From Mycobacterium sp. 155 (lineage in GTDB: Bacteria > Actinomycetota > Actinomycetes > Mycobacteriales > Mycobacteriaceae): 64,000 bases of DNA. The notes below the pieces were generated by a model. The model saw nothing but the letters and a program-made list of their open reading frames with translations. It was not told the DNA's origin and ran no database searches. Numbering within the stretch: the stretch's first letter is position 1; each line of letters opens with the position of its first letter. The position numbers were made by a program, and so were the translations under genes. Location: contig NZ_KB892705.1 in the NCBI RefSeq assembly GCF_000373905.1, positions 2,063,014-2,127,013 on the forward strand, given 5' to 3'. Shown one piece after another: positions 37,175 through 48,110 of this stretch.

Positions 37175-38332
37175 ATGGCATTCGGCGACTACCAACTCGA
37201 GATCTACCTCCAGGGCCTTGCTGGTGTTTTGCCGGGGCTGCCGATGGACTGTGCGGGACTGGAAGCCAAGGCGCAGGCCGCCATGCCGCCATCGGTGTGG
37301 TCCTATGTCGCCGGTGGGGCCGGTGACGAACGCACCCAACGGGTCAACCGCACAGCGTTCGATCGGTGGGGCCTGATGCCGCGCATGTTCAATGCGCACA
37401 AGGACCGCGACCTGAGCATCGAACTGTTCGGCCTCAGGCTGCCGTCACCGGTGTTCATGGCCCCGATCGGGGTGCTCGGCATCAGCAGTCAGGACGGCCA
37501 CGGCGACCTCGCCGCGGCCCGCGCAGCCGCGAAAACCGGTGTGCCGTTGATGCTTTCGACCCTGTCCGAGGACCCGATGGAAGATGTCGCCGCTGAATTC
37601 GGCGACACCCCGGGCTTTTTCCAGCTCTACACTCCAACTGACAAGGAGTTGGCGGCCAGTCTGGTGCAGCGCGCCGAGGCCGCAGGGTTCAAGGCCATCG
37701 TCGTCACGCTCGACACGTGGGTGCCGGGATGGCGCCCGCGCGACCTGGCTACATCGAACTTTCCGCAACTGCGTGGGAAGTGCCTGGCCAACTACACCAG
37801 TGACCCCGTGTTCCGCGCGGGGCTGGCCCAGCCGCCCGAACAGAACCCGCAGGCCACAGTGTTGCGCTGGGTGAGTGTGTTCGGGAATCCACTGACCTGG
37901 GACGACCTGCCGTGGTTGAGGTCGTTGACCACACTGCCGCTCATCGTCAAGGGCATCTGCCACCCGGACGACGCCCGGCGGGCCAAGGACGGGGGAGTCG
38001 ACGCCGTCTACTGTTCCAACCATGGTGGACGCCAGGCCAACGGTGGTCTCCCCGCGATCGACTGTTTGCCAGGGGTGGTCGAGGCCGCCGACGGGCTGCC
38101 GGTGTTGTTCGACTCGGGTATCCGCAACGGCGCCGACATCGTCAAGGCGCTTGCCCTCGGTGCCACCGCGGTCGGTGTCGGCCGGCCTTACGTGTACGGG
38201 CTGGCGCTCGGTGGCGCGGACGGCGTCGTGCACGTTTTGCGTTCGCTGCTCGCCGAAGCCGATCTGATCATGGGCGTCGACGGGTATCCCACACTGGCCG
38301 ATCTCACGCCCGACGCGCTGCGCCGAGTTTGA
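37175..38332 (+). CDS. L-lactate 2-monooxygenase-like FMN-dependent alpha-hydroxy-acid oxidase
   Basis: A 385-residue enzyme very close in layout to mycobacterial lactate monooxygenase: [15 protein letters not shown] at the start, [31 protein letters not shown]-like [16 protein letters not shown], and the active-site [17 protein letters not shown] (catalytic His near residue 281). FMN is held by [21 protein letters not shown]. It would oxidise L-lactate or a related 2-hydroxy acid. It starts 24 nt after viuB, so they may be co-transcribed. Confidence 0.88.
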   Translation: MAFGDYQLEIYLQGLAGVLPGLPMDCAGLEAKAQAAMPPSVWSYVAGGAGDERTQRVNRTAFDRWGLMPRMFNAHKDRDLSIELFGLRLPSPVFMAPIGVLGISSQDGHGDLAAARAAAKTGVPLMLSTLSEDPMEDVAAEFGDTPGFFQLYTPTDKELAASLVQRAEAAGFKAIVVTLDTWVPGWRPRDLATSNFPQLRGKCLANYTSDPVFRAGLAQPPEQNPQATVLRWVSVFGNPLTWDDLPWLRSLTTLPLIVKGICHPDDARRAKDGGVDAVYCSNHGGRQANGGLPAIDCLPGVVEAADGLPVLFDSGIRNGADIVKALALGATAVGVGRPYVYGLALGGADGVVHVLRSLLAEADLIMGVDGYPTLADLTPDALRRV

Positions 38333-38415
38333 CTAACACCGACCTCTCATCGCCGCGGGAGGCGGAGGCGACGAATGCTGGATCCAAATTATTCATTCAT
38401 GTTGAATTTCCCCTC

Positions 38416-38779
38416 ATGACTGTAGGAACAGTCCGCGAGTGGGCCGCTCATCTGGGGCCCGAGCGGCGTCGGCCGCAAGTGCTCGATGCTGCGCTGACGG
38501 TCGTCATGGAGCAGGGAGTGGCTGCCGTCACGATCAGGCCGTCGCCAAGCAGCTCAAAGTGACTCGCCCGGTGGTGTACTCGTGCTTTCCCGACCGGGTC
38601 GAGCTGATCCGCGCGTTGCTCGAACGCGAGCTGGGGTTGCTGCTCAGCGACGCGATTGAGGCGCTGCCGAACAGCAAGGCCGACCCCGACCCTGCCGTGG
38701 CCGAACACTTTCGTAACGCCGTCCTCGTGTCGTCACCACCGTGCGAGGGCTCGCAGGCCGCTACGAGATGAAGCCGTGA
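38416..38779 (+). pseudogene. TetR-family regulator, frameshifted and truncated
   Basis: A TetR start is readable from the ATG at 38416 (RRPQVLDAALTVVMEQGVAAVTI). The recognition part (AVAKQLKVTRPVVYSCFPDRVELIRALLERELG) continues only in a second frame from about 38530. After about 38720 the frame changes again (VVTTVRGLAGRYEM) and stops, far short of the normal 190-200 residues. At least one and probably two indels have occurred, so no functional ligand-binding domain remains. Confidence 0.8.
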
Positions 38780-38835
38780 TGATGCCAGGCGGCGCGTCGG
38801 GTGCGTGACTGTCGGGCGTCTGCCACGGTGGGACC

Positions 38836-39759
38836 GTGGACACCGGCGGGCACGAGCGCAGCGACCCGGAGCTCGGGACTGCACTCGATGAGTTCGACGA
38901 GTACCTCGCGCTGCAGCGAGGCCGGTCCGAACACACCCGGCGGGCCTACCTTGGCGATCTGCGGTCGCTGTTCGACTACACGGGCGGCGGGCTGGAGACC
39001 CTGACCCTGCCGACCCTGCGGTCCTGGCTGGCCGCTCAGGCCGGCGCGGGGGCGGCGCGCACCACGCTGGCCCGCCGCACGTCGTCGGTCAAAACGTTCA
39101 CCTCCTGGGCCTGCCGGCGCGGACTCATGGCCAGTGATCCGGCCGCGCGGCTGCAGACCCCTAGATCGCGTCGCACCCTACCGGCGGTACTGCGCCAGGA
39201 TCAGGCCCTCGATGCCATGGCTGCGCTGAATTCAGGTGCACAGCAAGGAGATCCGTTAGCACTGCGGGATCGGTTGATCGTCGAGATGCTCTACGCCACC
39301 GGTATCCGGGTCAGCGAGTTGTGCGGGCTGGACATCGATGACATCGACCACCCGCGGCGGGTCGTGCGGGTTCTGGGCAAGGGCAACAAGCAGCGCACCG
39401 TACCGTTCGGTGAACCTGCCCAGCGGGCGTTGACCGCATGGCTCTCCGACGGGCGGCCCGCACTGGCCACAGCTGACTCTGGTCCGGCGCTGCTACTCGG
39501 GGCTCGCGGTGGACGACTCGACCCGCGTCAGGCCCGCACCGTGGTGCACCAGACCATGGCAGCGGTCGATGGCGCGCCCGACATCGGTCCGCACGGCCTG
39601 CGGCACAGCGCGGCCACTCACCTGCTGGAGGGCGGCGCCGATCTGCGTGTCGTCCAGGAGCTGCTCGGCCACTCCACGCTGGCGACCACGCAGCTCTACA
39701 CCCATGTCACCGTGGCACGGTTGCGCGCGGTGCACGATCAAGCGCATCCGCGGGCCTGA
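38836..39759 (+). CDS. xerC: Tyrosine recombinase XerC
   Basis: A 307-residue site-specific recombinase for chromosome dimer resolution at dif. The N-terminal SAM-like domain ([19 protein letters not shown]) precedes the catalytic domain with Arg158 (TGIRVSEL), Lys182 (GKGNKQR), His253/Arg256 ([19 protein letters not shown]), His279 (LLGHS) and nucleophile Tyr288 (QLYTHV). All catalytic residues are present. It corresponds to Rv2894c. The start is a GTG. Confidence 0.95.
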   Translation: MDTGGHERSDPELGTALDEFDEYLALQRGRSEHTRRAYLGDLRSLFDYTGGGLETLTLPTLRSWLAAQAGAGAARTTLARRTSSVKTFTSWACRRGLMASDPAARLQTPRSRRTLPAVLRQDQALDAMAALNSGAQQGDPLALRDRLIVEMLYATGIRVSELCGLDIDDIDHPRRVVRVLGKGNKQRTVPFGEPAQRALTAWLSDGRPALATADSGPALLLGARGGRLDPRQARTVVHQTMAAVDGAPDIGPHGLRHSAATHLLEGGADLRVVQELLGHSTLATTQLYTHVTVARLRAVHDQAHPRA

Positions 39760-39898
39760 CGCGCCGAGAGGAAGGTGCGCGGGCCGACCCGCACGAAGCG
39801 GTCACGCCCGGTCGGTAGGCCGCTCCGATCGAGGCGGTGAGTGTGCGCAAACTGCTGACAATCGTCGGCGCGCCGGGCAGCAGACACGCACGCTCGCG

Positions 39899-40393
39899 TC
39901 AGGGGGCGAGCGGTTTGAGTCGAATTGGGGATTCCGCAAGCAGCCCCAGCGGATCGACGTAATCGGCTCGCGCTGCCGGACCCCACATCGCACCCCAATG
40001 CAGGCATGCGGCAACCGGACACCCGGGATGGCCCGCGGCCAGCTCGCCGAGCAGCTGCCCGGAGGTCACGAGTTGTCCCACCCGCACCGCGGCCTGCACC
40101 GGCTCGTAACTGGTGTGCAGCCCACCCGGATGCGCGATGGACACCACGGGACGCCCGGCGAGCATTCCGGCGAAGATCACTGTGCCCGCGCCGGCGGCGT
40201 AGATGGATTGCCCAACCGTCCCGGCCAGATCGACGCCCCGGTGGCCGCGGTTCCAGTTCGGCGCCGGCGCGTCGAATCCACGAGTGACCGTCGGCCGCGG
40301 CGTCACGGGCCACTGCAGCCGCCCGTCGTCGGCTCGTGCGGTAACCGGCCAGGTCAGCGCCGCGACCGTCAGGACGACAGCCAGCGTCTTCAT
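39899..40393 (-). CDS. Secreted M23-family peptidase
   Basis: A 164-residue exported LytM-type protein. The signal peptide ends near TARAD. The zinc site shows NRGHRGVDLAG (His51, Asp55) and ACLHWG, where the first His of the usual H-x-H is a Cys, as in several actinobacterial relatives. It likely acts on peptidoglycan cross-links or as a regulator. It corresponds to Rv2891 and faces xerC convergently. No gene is seen in the 139 nt between them. Confidence 0.88.
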   Translation of the reverse strand: MKTLAVVLTVAALTWPVTARADDGRLQWPVTPRPTVTRGFDAPAPNWNRGHRGVDLAGTVGQSIYAAGAGTVIFAGMLAGRPVVSIAHPGGLHTSYEPVQAAVRVGQLVTSGQLLGELAAGHPGCPVAACLHWGAMWGPAARADYVDPLGLLAESPIRLKPLAP

Positions 40394-40715
40394 CCGATCA
40401 GTTCAGCGCGATGGCGCTCCGGGGGAAAGTCTGAAGTCGCGGGGCTGTGGATAACCTCGAGACGGGGCACGGCGTGACGGTGGACGCAGTCCGCGCGTGG
40501 ACAAAGCACGCCGCATCGGCGTGTAAACTTCTACCCGCAGCTCGCCGAGCGGGCTGACTTCGCGTGTTCGCGCCACGATCACCCAGTGGGGATCGTAACC
40601 GGATGTCGGCGGTCCTGACCTGGGATTCCAGGGCGGGTCCGGCAACCAGCGGACACCAGGGCCCGGCATCACCGATACCGGGCGACAACCGACAATAAAA
40701 GGACATCGGCTCACT
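40394..40715 (+). promoter_or_regulatory. rpsB upstream region and leader (322 nt, no gene)
   Basis: The stretch contains TGGACA (40498-40503) and TAAACT (40524-40529), a plausible but widely spaced (20 nt) promoter. About 185 nt of GC-rich leader follows before rpsB. S2 autoregulates its operon through the leader in other bacteria. I see locally repeated GC stems but no definite structure. Confidence 0.4.
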
Positions 40716-41549
40716 ATGGCTGTTGTAACCATGAAGCAGCTGCTCGACAGCGGCACCCACTTCGGGCATCAGACGCGGCGCTGGAACCCCAAGATGAAGC
40801 GGTTCATCTTCACCGACCGCAACGGCATCTACATCATCGACCTGCAGCAGACGCTGACCTACATCGACAAGGCGTACGAGTTCGTCAAGGAAACCGTCGC
40901 CCACGGTGGCAGCGTGCTGTTCGTCGGCACCAAGAAGCAGGCGCAGGAATCCATCGCCGATGAGGCCACCCGCGTCGGCATGCCGTACGTGAACCAGCGC
41001 TGGCTGGGCGGCATGCTCACCAACTTCTCCACCGTGCACAAGCGCCTGCAGCGCCTCAAGGAGCTCGAGGCCATGGAGCAGACCGGTGGCTTCGAGGGTC
41101 GTACCAAGAAGGAAATCCTCATGCTCACGCGTGAGAAGAACAAGCTTGAGCGCAGCCTCGGCGGTATCCGCGACATGCAGAAGGTGCCGTCGGCGATCTG
41201 GGTCGTCGACACCAACAAGGAGCACCTGGCGGTCAACGAGGCCATCAAGCTGGGCATCCCGGTCATCGCGATCCTCGACACCAACTGCGACCCCGACCAG
41301 GTCAACTACCCGATCCCGGGCAACGACGACGCGATCCGCTCAGCAGCGCTGCTGACCAAGGTGATCGCCTCCGCGGTTGCCGAGGGTCTGCAGGCCCGCG
41401 CCGGCCAGGGTGGGGCCAAGCAGGACGCCGAAGGTGCCGAGCCGCTCGCCGAGTGGGAGCAGGAGTTGCTCGCCGGGGCGGCCGCGACACCTGCCGAGGG
41501 CGGTGCCGAAGGTGCTCCCGCATCTGAATCATCCACTGACGCTTCCTGA
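40716..41549 (+). CDS. rpsB: 30S ribosomal protein S2
   Basis: A 277-residue S2 with the classical signatures [44 protein letters not shown] and [25 protein letters not shown]. The C-terminal 40 residues are an acidic/Ala-rich mycobacterial tail. It is co-transcribed with tsf, 29 nt downstream. It corresponds to Rv2890c. Confidence 0.97.
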   Translation: MAVVTMKQLLDSGTHFGHQTRRWNPKMKRFIFTDRNGIYIIDLQQTLTYIDKAYEFVKETVAHGGSVLFVGTKKQAQESIADEATRVGMPYVNQRWLGGMLTNFSTVHKRLQRLKELEAMEQTGGFEGRTKKEILMLTREKNKLERSLGGIRDMQKVPSAIWVVDTNKEHLAVNEAIKLGIPVIAILDTNCDPDQVNYPIPGNDDAIRSAALLTKVIASAVAEGLQARAGQGGAKQDAEGAEPLAEWEQELLAGAAATPAEGGAEGAPASESSTDAS

Positions 41550-41578
41550 TTTTTTTCAGTCCAAGGAGGACTGCTCAC

Positions 41579-42406
41579 ATGGCTAATTACACCGCTGCCG
41601 ACGTCAAGCGGCTTCGGGAGCTGACCGGCGCCGGCATGCTCGACTCCAAGAACGCGCTGGTCGAGTCCGAGGGCGATTTCGACAAGGCCGTCGAGCTGCT
41701 GCGCATCAAGGGTGCCAAGGATGTCGGCAAGCGCGCCGAGCGCGCGACGGCCGAGGGCCTCGTCGCCGCCAAGGACGGCGCCCTGATCGAGCTCAACTCC
41801 GAGACCGACTTCGTCGCCAAGAACGCCGAGTTCCAGGCGTTGGCCGATCTGGTCGTCGCGGCTGCCGCCGCCTCGAAGGCCGCCGATGTCGAGGCGCTCA
41901 AGGCCGCACCGGCCGGCGACACGACCGTCGAACAGGCCATCGCGGACCTGTCGGCCAAGATCGGCGAGAAGCTCGAGCTGCGCCGGGTCGCCTACTTCGA
42001 CGGCGCCGTCGAGCCCTACCTGCACAAGCGTGCGGCCGACCTGCCGCCCGCCGTCGGTGTGCTGGTGGAGTTCGAATCCGGTGACAACGGAAAAGGCACA
42101 GAGGCCGCCCATGCGGCTGCGCTGCAGATCGCTGCGCTGAAGGCCCGCTACCTCACCCGTGAGGACGTGCCGGAGGACCTGGTGGCCAACGAGCGCCGCA
42201 TCGCCGAGGAGACCGCTCGCAACGAGGGCAAGCCCGAGCAGGCGCTGCCCAAGATCGTCGAGGGCCGCGTCACGGGCTTCTACAAGGACGTCGTGCTGCT
42301 GGATCAGCCGTCGGTGTCCGACAGCAAGAAGACCGTCAAGGCTCTGCTCGACGAGGCCGGTGTGACCGTGACCCGGTTCGCCCGCTTCGAGGTAGGCCAG
42401 GCCTAG
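41579..42406 (+). CDS. tsf: Translation elongation factor Ts
   Basis: A 275-residue nucleotide-exchange factor for EF-Tu. The N-terminal UBA-like helix bundle ([21 protein letters not shown]) and the TDFVAKN motif that displaces EF-Tu magnesium are visible. The ATG has a strong AAGGAGGA Shine-Dalgarno. A 42-nt palindrome follows 12 nt after the stop. It corresponds to Rv2889c. Confidence 0.97.
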   Translation: MANYTAADVKRLRELTGAGMLDSKNALVESEGDFDKAVELLRIKGAKDVGKRAERATAEGLVAAKDGALIELNSETDFVAKNAEFQALADLVVAAAAASKAADVEALKAAPAGDTTVEQAIADLSAKIGEKLELRRVAYFDGAVEPYLHKRAADLPPAVGVLVEFESGDNGKGTEAAHAAALQIAALKARYLTREDVPEDLVANERRIAEETARNEGKPEQALPKIVEGRVTGFYKDVVLLDQPSVSDSKKTVKALLDEAGVTVTRFARFEVGQA

Positions 42407-42418
42407 CTGACAATCACG

Positions 42419-42460
42419 CTCATGGGCTGGCGGTACCACTTGGTACCGCCAGCCCATGAG
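42419..42460 (+). terminator. Perfect 20-bp hairpin after tsf
   Basis: Positions 42419-42438 and 42441-42460 are exact reverse complements with only CT between them; the inner part is GGCGGTACCA/TGGTACCGCC. There is no U tract. Strong stems of this sort without a U tail are the common terminator candidates in mycobacteria. The right arm contains the ATG of the amiC remnant. Confidence 0.65.
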
Positions 42461-42593
42461 TCGTATTAGCACCTTTGGCGACGACGCCCTCGGCGAACAT
42501 GACGCCGTCGGACTCGTCGACGAGTTGCGGGCCGGTCGGCATGATGTTGCATCCAGGATGCGAAGCCTCGCAAACACACCCGAAAAGCCGTGA
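42456..42593 (+). pseudogene. Amidase (amiC-like) N-terminal remnant
   Basis: A 45-codon frame starts MSRISTFGDDALGEHDAVGLVDELRAGRH, which has the look of the first 30 residues of an AmiC-type amidase. It then runs into unrelated residues and a TGA. The location, directly after tsf and before the Rv2887-like MarR gene, is exactly where amiC (Rv2888c) stands in M. tuberculosis. The remaining 430 or so residues are gone. DNA from 42594 to 42654 shows nothing else. Confidence 0.55.
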
Positions 42594-42654
42594 GATAGCG
42601 GCCATTACGAGCCACCGAGGTCCGCCAGGCAGGCTCGCCGACGAGTTCGTCGCG

Positions 42655-43083
42655 CTAATCGACGGCGCGTGCGAGTAGGTGTTTGAGCTCGTGGAGTTCC
42701 TCGGCACTGAGATTGGCCAGCGCTGCCACGTCCGCGGCGTGGACCACGTCCTCGGCTTGTTTGAGCAAGGCCGCACCGTCGGGTGACAGTTCGGCAGGTA
42801 GGGCACGTCCGGAGGGCACGCTGGCGGGTCTCCGCACCACGCCCCGGTCTTGCAGGCCGCGCAGCACGTTGTTCATCGCCTGCGGCGAGACGTTGATATG
42901 GCGGGCCAGCTCGGCGTTGGACTGCCCGGGGGCCGTCGACAGCACCCGCAAACAGACGAATTCGGGCAAGGTCAATCCCAGCGGTTGGAGCCGTGCGGCC
43001 ACGATCGGCTGCAGCACTGCAGTGACGCGGTAGATCAGGAAACCGAGCGGCTGGTCGGCCAGGATGTCACCCATGTCAACCAT
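42655..43083 (-). CDS. MarR-family transcriptional regulator (Rv2887 homologue)
   Basis: A 142-residue winged-helix regulator. LGFLIYRVTAVLQPIVAARLQPLGLTL is the dimer region; AELARHINVSPQAMNNVLRGLQDRGVV is the recognition helix and wing. It strongly resembles Rv2887, which represses a methyltransferase gene in M. tuberculosis. The start is ATG 43083 (MVDMGDI) or ATG 43074. A perfect palindrome lies 8 nt before the start, in the gap shared with a divergent methyltransferase gene. Confidence 0.9.
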   Translation of the reverse strand: MVDMGDILADQPLGFLIYRVTAVLQPIVAARLQPLGLTLPEFVCLRVLSTAPGQSNAELARHINVSPQAMNNVLRGLQDRGVVRRPASVPSGRALPAELSPDGAALLKQAEDVVHAADVAALANLSAEELHELKHLLARAVD

Positions 43084-43091
43084 CTTGACAC

Positions 43092-43815
<724 letters not shown>

Positions 43816-43968
43816 GGCCGGCGACACGCGGGCCCGGGCGTTCCCTGTCGCTTCGCTGGTCTGGGGACAACCCGGGCTTCGCTCGCTGCCCGCGATAGGG
43901 CAGGATGGGGTTGCCGTCCTGGGGTATCCCCGGATGGCTCTCTGATGCGAGGAGTGCCGAGGAAACCG

Positions 43969-44718
43969 ATGGCGGATCCGAATATCGCCGGCCAGGCCGC
44001 AGCACCAATTCGCCCCCTCTATACGCGGGTTCTGCTCAAGCTCGGTGGTGAGATGTTCGGTGGCGGCCAGGTGGGCCTTGACCCCGATGTCGTGCACCAG
44101 GTGGCCCGTCAGATTGCTGAAGTGGTCCGGGCCGGCGCCCAGGTCGCGGTCGTCATCGGTGGGGGTAACTTCTTCCGCGGCGCCCAGCTGCAGCAGCGCG
44201 GTATGGAGCGCACCCGGTCGGACTACATGGGCATGCTCGGCACTGTGATGAACAGCCTTGCCCTGCAGGACTTCCTGGAGAAGGAAGGCATCGACACCCG
44301 CGTGCAGACGGCCATCACGATGGGTCAGGTCGCGGAGCAATACATCCCGCTGCGTGCCGTGCGGCACCTGGAGAAGGGCCGTGTGGTCATCTTCGGTGCC
44401 GGCATGGGTCTGCCGTACTTCTCCACCGACACCACCGCCGCCCAGCGCGCGCTGGAGATCGGCGCTGAAGTGGTGCTGATGGCCAAGGCGGTCGACGGTG
44501 TCTACACCGACGATCCGCGCACCAACCCGGACGCCGAGCTCATCACCGCCATCAGCCATCGTGAGATCATCGACCGCGGTCTCAAGGTCGCCGATGCGAC
44601 GGCGTTCAGCCTCTGCATGGACAACGGAATGCCGATTCTCGTGTTCAACCTCCTCACCGACGGCAATATTGCTCGAGCGGTCGCGGGTGAGAAGATCGGA
44701 ACACTGGTCACCACCTGA
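43969..44718 (+). CDS. pyrH: UMP kinase
   Basis: A 249-residue hexameric kinase that makes UDP. Landmarks are [67 protein letters not shown] and [12 protein letters not shown]. The ATG at 43969 is preceded by GAGGAAACCG. The frame is open far upstream, but those residues belong to the broken methyltransferase and a 150-nt gap. It corresponds to Rv2883c. Confidence 0.95.
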   Translation: MADPNIAGQAAAPIRPLYTRVLLKLGGEMFGGGQVGLDPDVVHQVARQIAEVVRAGAQVAVVIGGGNFFRGAQLQQRGMERTRSDYMGMLGTVMNSLALQDFLEKEGIDTRVQTAITMGQVAEQYIPLRAVRHLEKGRVVIFGAGMGLPYFSTDTTAAQRALEIGAEVVLMAKAVDGVYTDDPRTNPDAELITAISHREIIDRGLKVADATAFSLCMDNGMPILVFNLLTDGNIARAVAGEKIGTLVTT

Positions 44719-44746
44719 GGGTGCGACAGGGACGGGAGAACCCAAA

Positions 44747-45304
44747 GTGATCGACGAGACTCTCTTCGATGCCGAAGAGAAGATGGAAAAGGCTGTCACC
44801 GTGGCCCGCGACGACTTGGCGTCGATCCGCACGGGTCGGGCCAACCCCGGCATGTTCTCCCGGATCAACATCGAGTACTACGGTGCGATGACCCCGATCA
44901 CGCAGCTGTCGAGCATCAACGTGCCCGAGGCGCGGCTCGTCGTCATCAAGCCCTACGAGACATCTCAGCTCAAGCCGATCGAAGACGCCATCCGCAACTC
45001 CGACCTCGGCGTCAACCCCGGCAACGACGGCAACGTCATCCGCATCTCCATCCCTCAGCTGACCGAAGAGCGCCGTCGGGATCTGGTCAAACAGGCCAAG
45101 TCGAAGGGCGAGGATGCCAAGGTGTCGGTGCGCAACATCCGGCGTAAGGCGATGGAAGAGCTCGGCCGCATCAAGAAGGACGGCGAGGCCGGTGAGGACG
45201 AGGTAGCGCGCGCCGAAAAGGATCTCGACAAGTCGACGCACACCTACACCGCTCAGATCGACGACCTGGTCAAGCACAAAGAAGGCGAACTGCTGGAGGT
45301 CTAG
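44747..45304 (+). CDS. frr: Ribosome recycling factor
   Basis: A 185-residue protein, the usual length, that splits post-termination ribosomes with EF-G. It shows [41 protein letters not shown] and a helical C-terminus ending [14 protein letters not shown]. The GTG start is supported by GGGAGAA upstream. Its stop overlaps the cdsA start by one base. It corresponds to Rv2882c. Confidence 0.97.
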   Translation: MIDETLFDAEEKMEKAVTVARDDLASIRTGRANPGMFSRINIEYYGAMTPITQLSSINVPEARLVVIKPYETSQLKPIEDAIRNSDLGVNPGNDGNVIRISIPQLTEERRRDLVKQAKSKGEDAKVSVRNIRRKAMEELGRIKKDGEAGEDEVARAEKDLDKSTHTYTAQIDDLVKHKEGELLEV

Positions 45305-46194
45305 TGACCAATCAGCAGACAAGTTCAGTGGCAAACACACCGGCTTCCGAGCCGACGAACGAGGCCGTGAAAAAGACGGGACGCGCCGGGCGCAACTTGC
45401 CGGCAGCGATCGCCGTCGGGGTCGGCCTCGGCGGCTCGGTCATCGCCATACTGCTGTTCGCGCCCAAGGTCTGGGTCGGCGTCGTGGCAGCGGCTATGGC
45501 GGTGGCCACCCACGAGGTGGTGCGCCGCCTGCGGGAGGGCGGCTACTCGGTGCCGGTCGTGCCGCTGCTGATCGGCGGGCAGGCCATGGTCTGGCTGACC
45601 TGGCCGTTCGGCCCGGCTGGTGCGCTGGGCGGATTCGGCGGCACGGTGGTGCTGTGCCTGATCTGGCGACTGCTTTCCGGCGGCCTGTCCGCAGCGCCGG
45701 TCAACTACACCCGTGACGTCTCGGTGACCATCTTCCTGGCCGCCTGGATACCGTTGTTCAGCGCGTTCGGCGTGCTGCTGATCTACCCGCCCGACGGCGC
45801 GGGCCGGGTGTTCTGCTTGATGCTCGGTGTGGTGGCCTCTGATGTGGGCGGCTACACGGCCGGGGTGCTATTCGGTAAGCACCCCATGGTGCCGGCGATC
45901 AGCCCGAAGAAGTCCTGGGAGGGCTTGGCCGGTTCACTGGTGCTCGGTGTCGTCGTATCGGTGCTGGCCGTGCGGTTCCTGCTCGACAAGCCGGCCTGGG
46001 TGGGTGTGCCGCTCGGCATAATGCTCGTCATCACCGGCACGCTGGGCGATCTGGTCGAATCCCAGATCAAACGCGACCTGGGGATCAAAGACATGGGCAC
46101 GTTGCTGCCAGGCCACGGAGGCCTGATGGACCGCATCGACTCAGTGCTGCCCTCAGCGGTCGCCACCTGGATCGTGCTGACGCTGCTCGCCTGA
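45304..46194 (+). CDS. cdsA: Phosphatidate cytidylyltransferase
   Basis: A 296-residue integral membrane enzyme that makes CDP-diacylglycerol. An N-terminal hydrophilic stretch (about 40 residues) precedes about eight hydrophobic helices. The C-terminal CDS signature GDLVESQIKRDLGIKD...PGHGGLMDRIDS is complete. The GTG overlaps the frr stop codon, so the two are translationally coupled. It corresponds to Rv2881c. Confidence 0.95.
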   Translation: MTNQQTSSVANTPASEPTNEAVKKTGRAGRNLPAAIAVGVGLGGSVIAILLFAPKVWVGVVAAAMAVATHEVVRRLREGGYSVPVVPLLIGGQAMVWLTWPFGPAGALGGFGGTVVLCLIWRLLSGGLSAAPVNYTRDVSVTIFLAAWIPLFSAFGVLLIYPPDGAGRVFCLMLGVVASDVGGYTAGVLFGKHPMVPAISPKKSWEGLAGSLVLGVVVSVLAVRFLLDKPAWVGVPLGIMLVITGTLGDLVESQIKRDLGIKDMGTLLPGHGGLMDRIDSVLPSAVATWIVLTLLA

Positions 46195-46317
46195 ACCCCG
46201 GGTCGCTTCGCCCCTGCCCGCCGAACCGGAAACACCAGTACGGCCATGGTGCTGACGGCCTGCGGTGCTCGTCCAATCAAATTCGGCCGCGTTGAGATGA
46301 GATACTGACAAAACATC

Positions 46318-47433
46318 ATGTCCGGATCCCTGCCCCTAGTTTTCGATGCCCCGCGACGCGCCATGCCGCCGCGGCATCTCGCCGACCTCGACGAGGAGGG
46401 TCGTGCCACCGCGGTCGCCGAGCTGGGACTGCCGAAATTCCGGGCCAAACAGCTGGCCAACCAGTACTACGGCCGGCTCATCGCCGACCCTCAGCAGATG
46501 ACCGATCTGCCCGCCGCCGTGCGCGATCAGGTGGCCGAGGCGCTGTTCCCGACTCTCATCGACCCGGTGAAGCAGATCCAGTGCGACGCCGGCGAGACCC
46601 GTAAGACGCTGTGGCGCGCGGGTGACGGCACGACGTTCGAGTCGGTGCTGATGCGTTATCCGCAGCGCAACACCGTGTGCATCTCGTCACAGGCCGGCTG
46701 CGGAATGGCCTGCCCGTTCTGCGCGACGGGGCAGGGCGGCCTCAAGCGCAACCTCTCGACCGCCGAGATCCTCGAACAGGTGCGTGCCGCGTCGTCGGCC
46801 ATGCGCGACGAACACTTCGGTGACACCGCCGGCGGTGGCCGCCTGTCCAACATCGTGTTCATGGGCATGGGGGAGCCGCTGGCCAACTACAACCGGGTGC
46901 TGGCCGCCGTGCGGCGCATCATCGCACCGCCGCCCAACGGTTTCGGCATTAGCGCGCGGTCGGTGACCGTGTCGACCGTCGGGCTTGCGCCGGCCATCCG
47001 GAAGCTGGCCGACGAGCGCCTGGGCGTCACGCTGGCGGTGTCCCTGCACACTCCTGACGACGAGTTGCGTGACACGTTGGTGCCGGTGAACAACCGGTGG
47101 AGTGTCGACGAAGTTCTTGAGGCCGCACGCTATTACGCCGATGTCACCGGTCGGCGGGTCTCCATCGAGTACGCGCTGATCCGTGATGTCAATGATCAGC
47201 CTTGGCGCGCAGATCTCCTGGGTCAGAAGCTGCACAGCAAGCTCGGTCCTTTGGTGCACGTGAACCTCATCCCGCTCAATCCCACGCCAGGCAGTAAGTG
47301 GGACGCCAGCCCCAAGCCGGTCGAGCGGGAATTCGTCAAACGCGTTCAGGCCAAAGGCGTGTCGTGCACGGTGCGCGATACCCGCGGTCGGGAGATCGCG
47401 GCTGCCTGCGGTCAGCTCGCCGCCGAGGGCTGA
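46318..47433 (+). CDS. rlmN: Dual-specificity 23S rRNA/tRNA adenine-C2 methyltransferase
   Basis: A 371-residue radical-SAM enzyme that methylates A2503 of 23S rRNA and A37 of tRNA. The iron-sulfur motif is [14 protein letters not shown] binding is [14 protein letters not shown], and the conserved Cys near the C-terminus (SCTVRDTRG) is the methyl-carrying one. It corresponds to Rv2880c. Confidence 0.95.
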   Translation: MSGSLPLVFDAPRRAMPPRHLADLDEEGRATAVAELGLPKFRAKQLANQYYGRLIADPQQMTDLPAAVRDQVAEALFPTLIDPVKQIQCDAGETRKTLWRAGDGTTFESVLMRYPQRNTVCISSQAGCGMACPFCATGQGGLKRNLSTAEILEQVRAASSAMRDEHFGDTAGGGRLSNIVFMGMGEPLANYNRVLAAVRRIIAPPPNGFGISARSVTVSTVGLAPAIRKLADERLGVTLAVSLHTPDDELRDTLVPVNNRWSVDEVLEAARYYADVTGRRVSIEYALIRDVNDQPWRADLLGQKLHSKLGPLVHVNLIPLNPTPGSKWDASPKPVEREFVKRVQAKGVSCTVRDTRGREIAAACGQLAAEG

Positions 47434-47440
47434 ACTACTG

Positions 47441-47492
47441 TTTGTCACGCTGGAGTGGCTCTCGGCCGCGAGAGCCACTCCAGCGTGACAAA
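47441..47492 (+). terminator. Perfect 24-bp hairpin between convergent rlmN and a TetR gene
   Basis: Arms 47441-47464 and 47469-47492 are exact reverse complements with a GCCG loop; the outermost pair is TTTGTCACGC/GCGTGACAAA. It starts 7 nt after the rlmN stop. Both flanking genes point toward it, so it can act in both directions. It has no T tract, though the arm itself begins TTT. Confidence 0.7.
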
Positions 47493-47555
47493 GTGGGGTA
47501 GGTCAGGAGTGCGACGTGAAAGCCGATGTGAGAGCGGGGCGTCTGCGGCGCAACA

Positions 47556-48110
47556 CTAGTTCGCGTCGGGAAGCTTGATTCCGACGGCCTGGCGCAGCTG
47601 CGCGAGGAACTCATCATCATCGTCGTCGCTGCGCACGATGTAGTGTGACACCGCCAGCCGGGTCACGATCGCGGCCTTGACCGCGGCATTAGGGCCGGAC
47701 AGCAGCTTCTGCAGGCGGTTCCGCATCACCGGAATGACCTGTGCCATTTGCGTGATCACGACCTCGGGTTCGATGTCGACCAACCGCACCCCCGAATAGG
47801 ACTGCTGGTAGGAGACGATGAATCGCAAAGCTGCGTCTAGCTTTTCGGATCCGCGCAGCCCGACGATGGCGCGCCCGACGCCGGAATCGAACATGTCCCG
47901 CTCGAATTGTCCGAAGGCGTCGAGTAACTCCTGTTTATCGGCAAACCAGCGGTACAGCGTTGGACGCGATACCCCGGCCTGCAGAGCAACCTCGGACAAG
48001 CTGAGCTTGCTCTGCCCACTGCGGGCGAGCACCTTGGCCGTTGCCGCCAGGATCCGGTGGCGCGTCGAAGTGTCCTCGACATCCCGCTGAGCGGGCACTG
48101 GTTCATTCAC
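47556..48110 (-). CDS. TetR-family transcriptional regulator
   Basis: A 184-residue TetR protein. The N-terminal helix-turn-helix reads LSEVALQAGVSRPTLYRWFADKQELLDAF; the remaining helices form a ligand/dimer domain. The GTG at 48110 (MNEPVPAQ) is preferred, with AAGG 10 nt upstream. A small dyad GATGCA-N4-TGCATC at 48189-48204 is a possible autoregulatory operator. The target genes are unknown. Confidence 0.9.
   Translation of the reverse strand: MNEPVPAQRDVEDTSTRHRILAATAKVLARSGQSKLSLSEVALQAGVSRPTLYRWFADKQELLDAFGQFERDMFDSGVGRAIVGLRGSEKLDAALRFIVSYQQSYSGVRLVDIEPEVVITQMAQVIPVMRNRLQKLLSGPNAAVKAAIVTRLAVSHYIVRSDDDDDEFLAQLRQAVGIKLPDAN

Noticed and set aside
43817..43968. Fusion of methyltransferase to PyrH by TGA read-through
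   Set aside because: The frame is open, but the intervening residues look non-coding and pyrH has its own Shine-Dalgarno and start.
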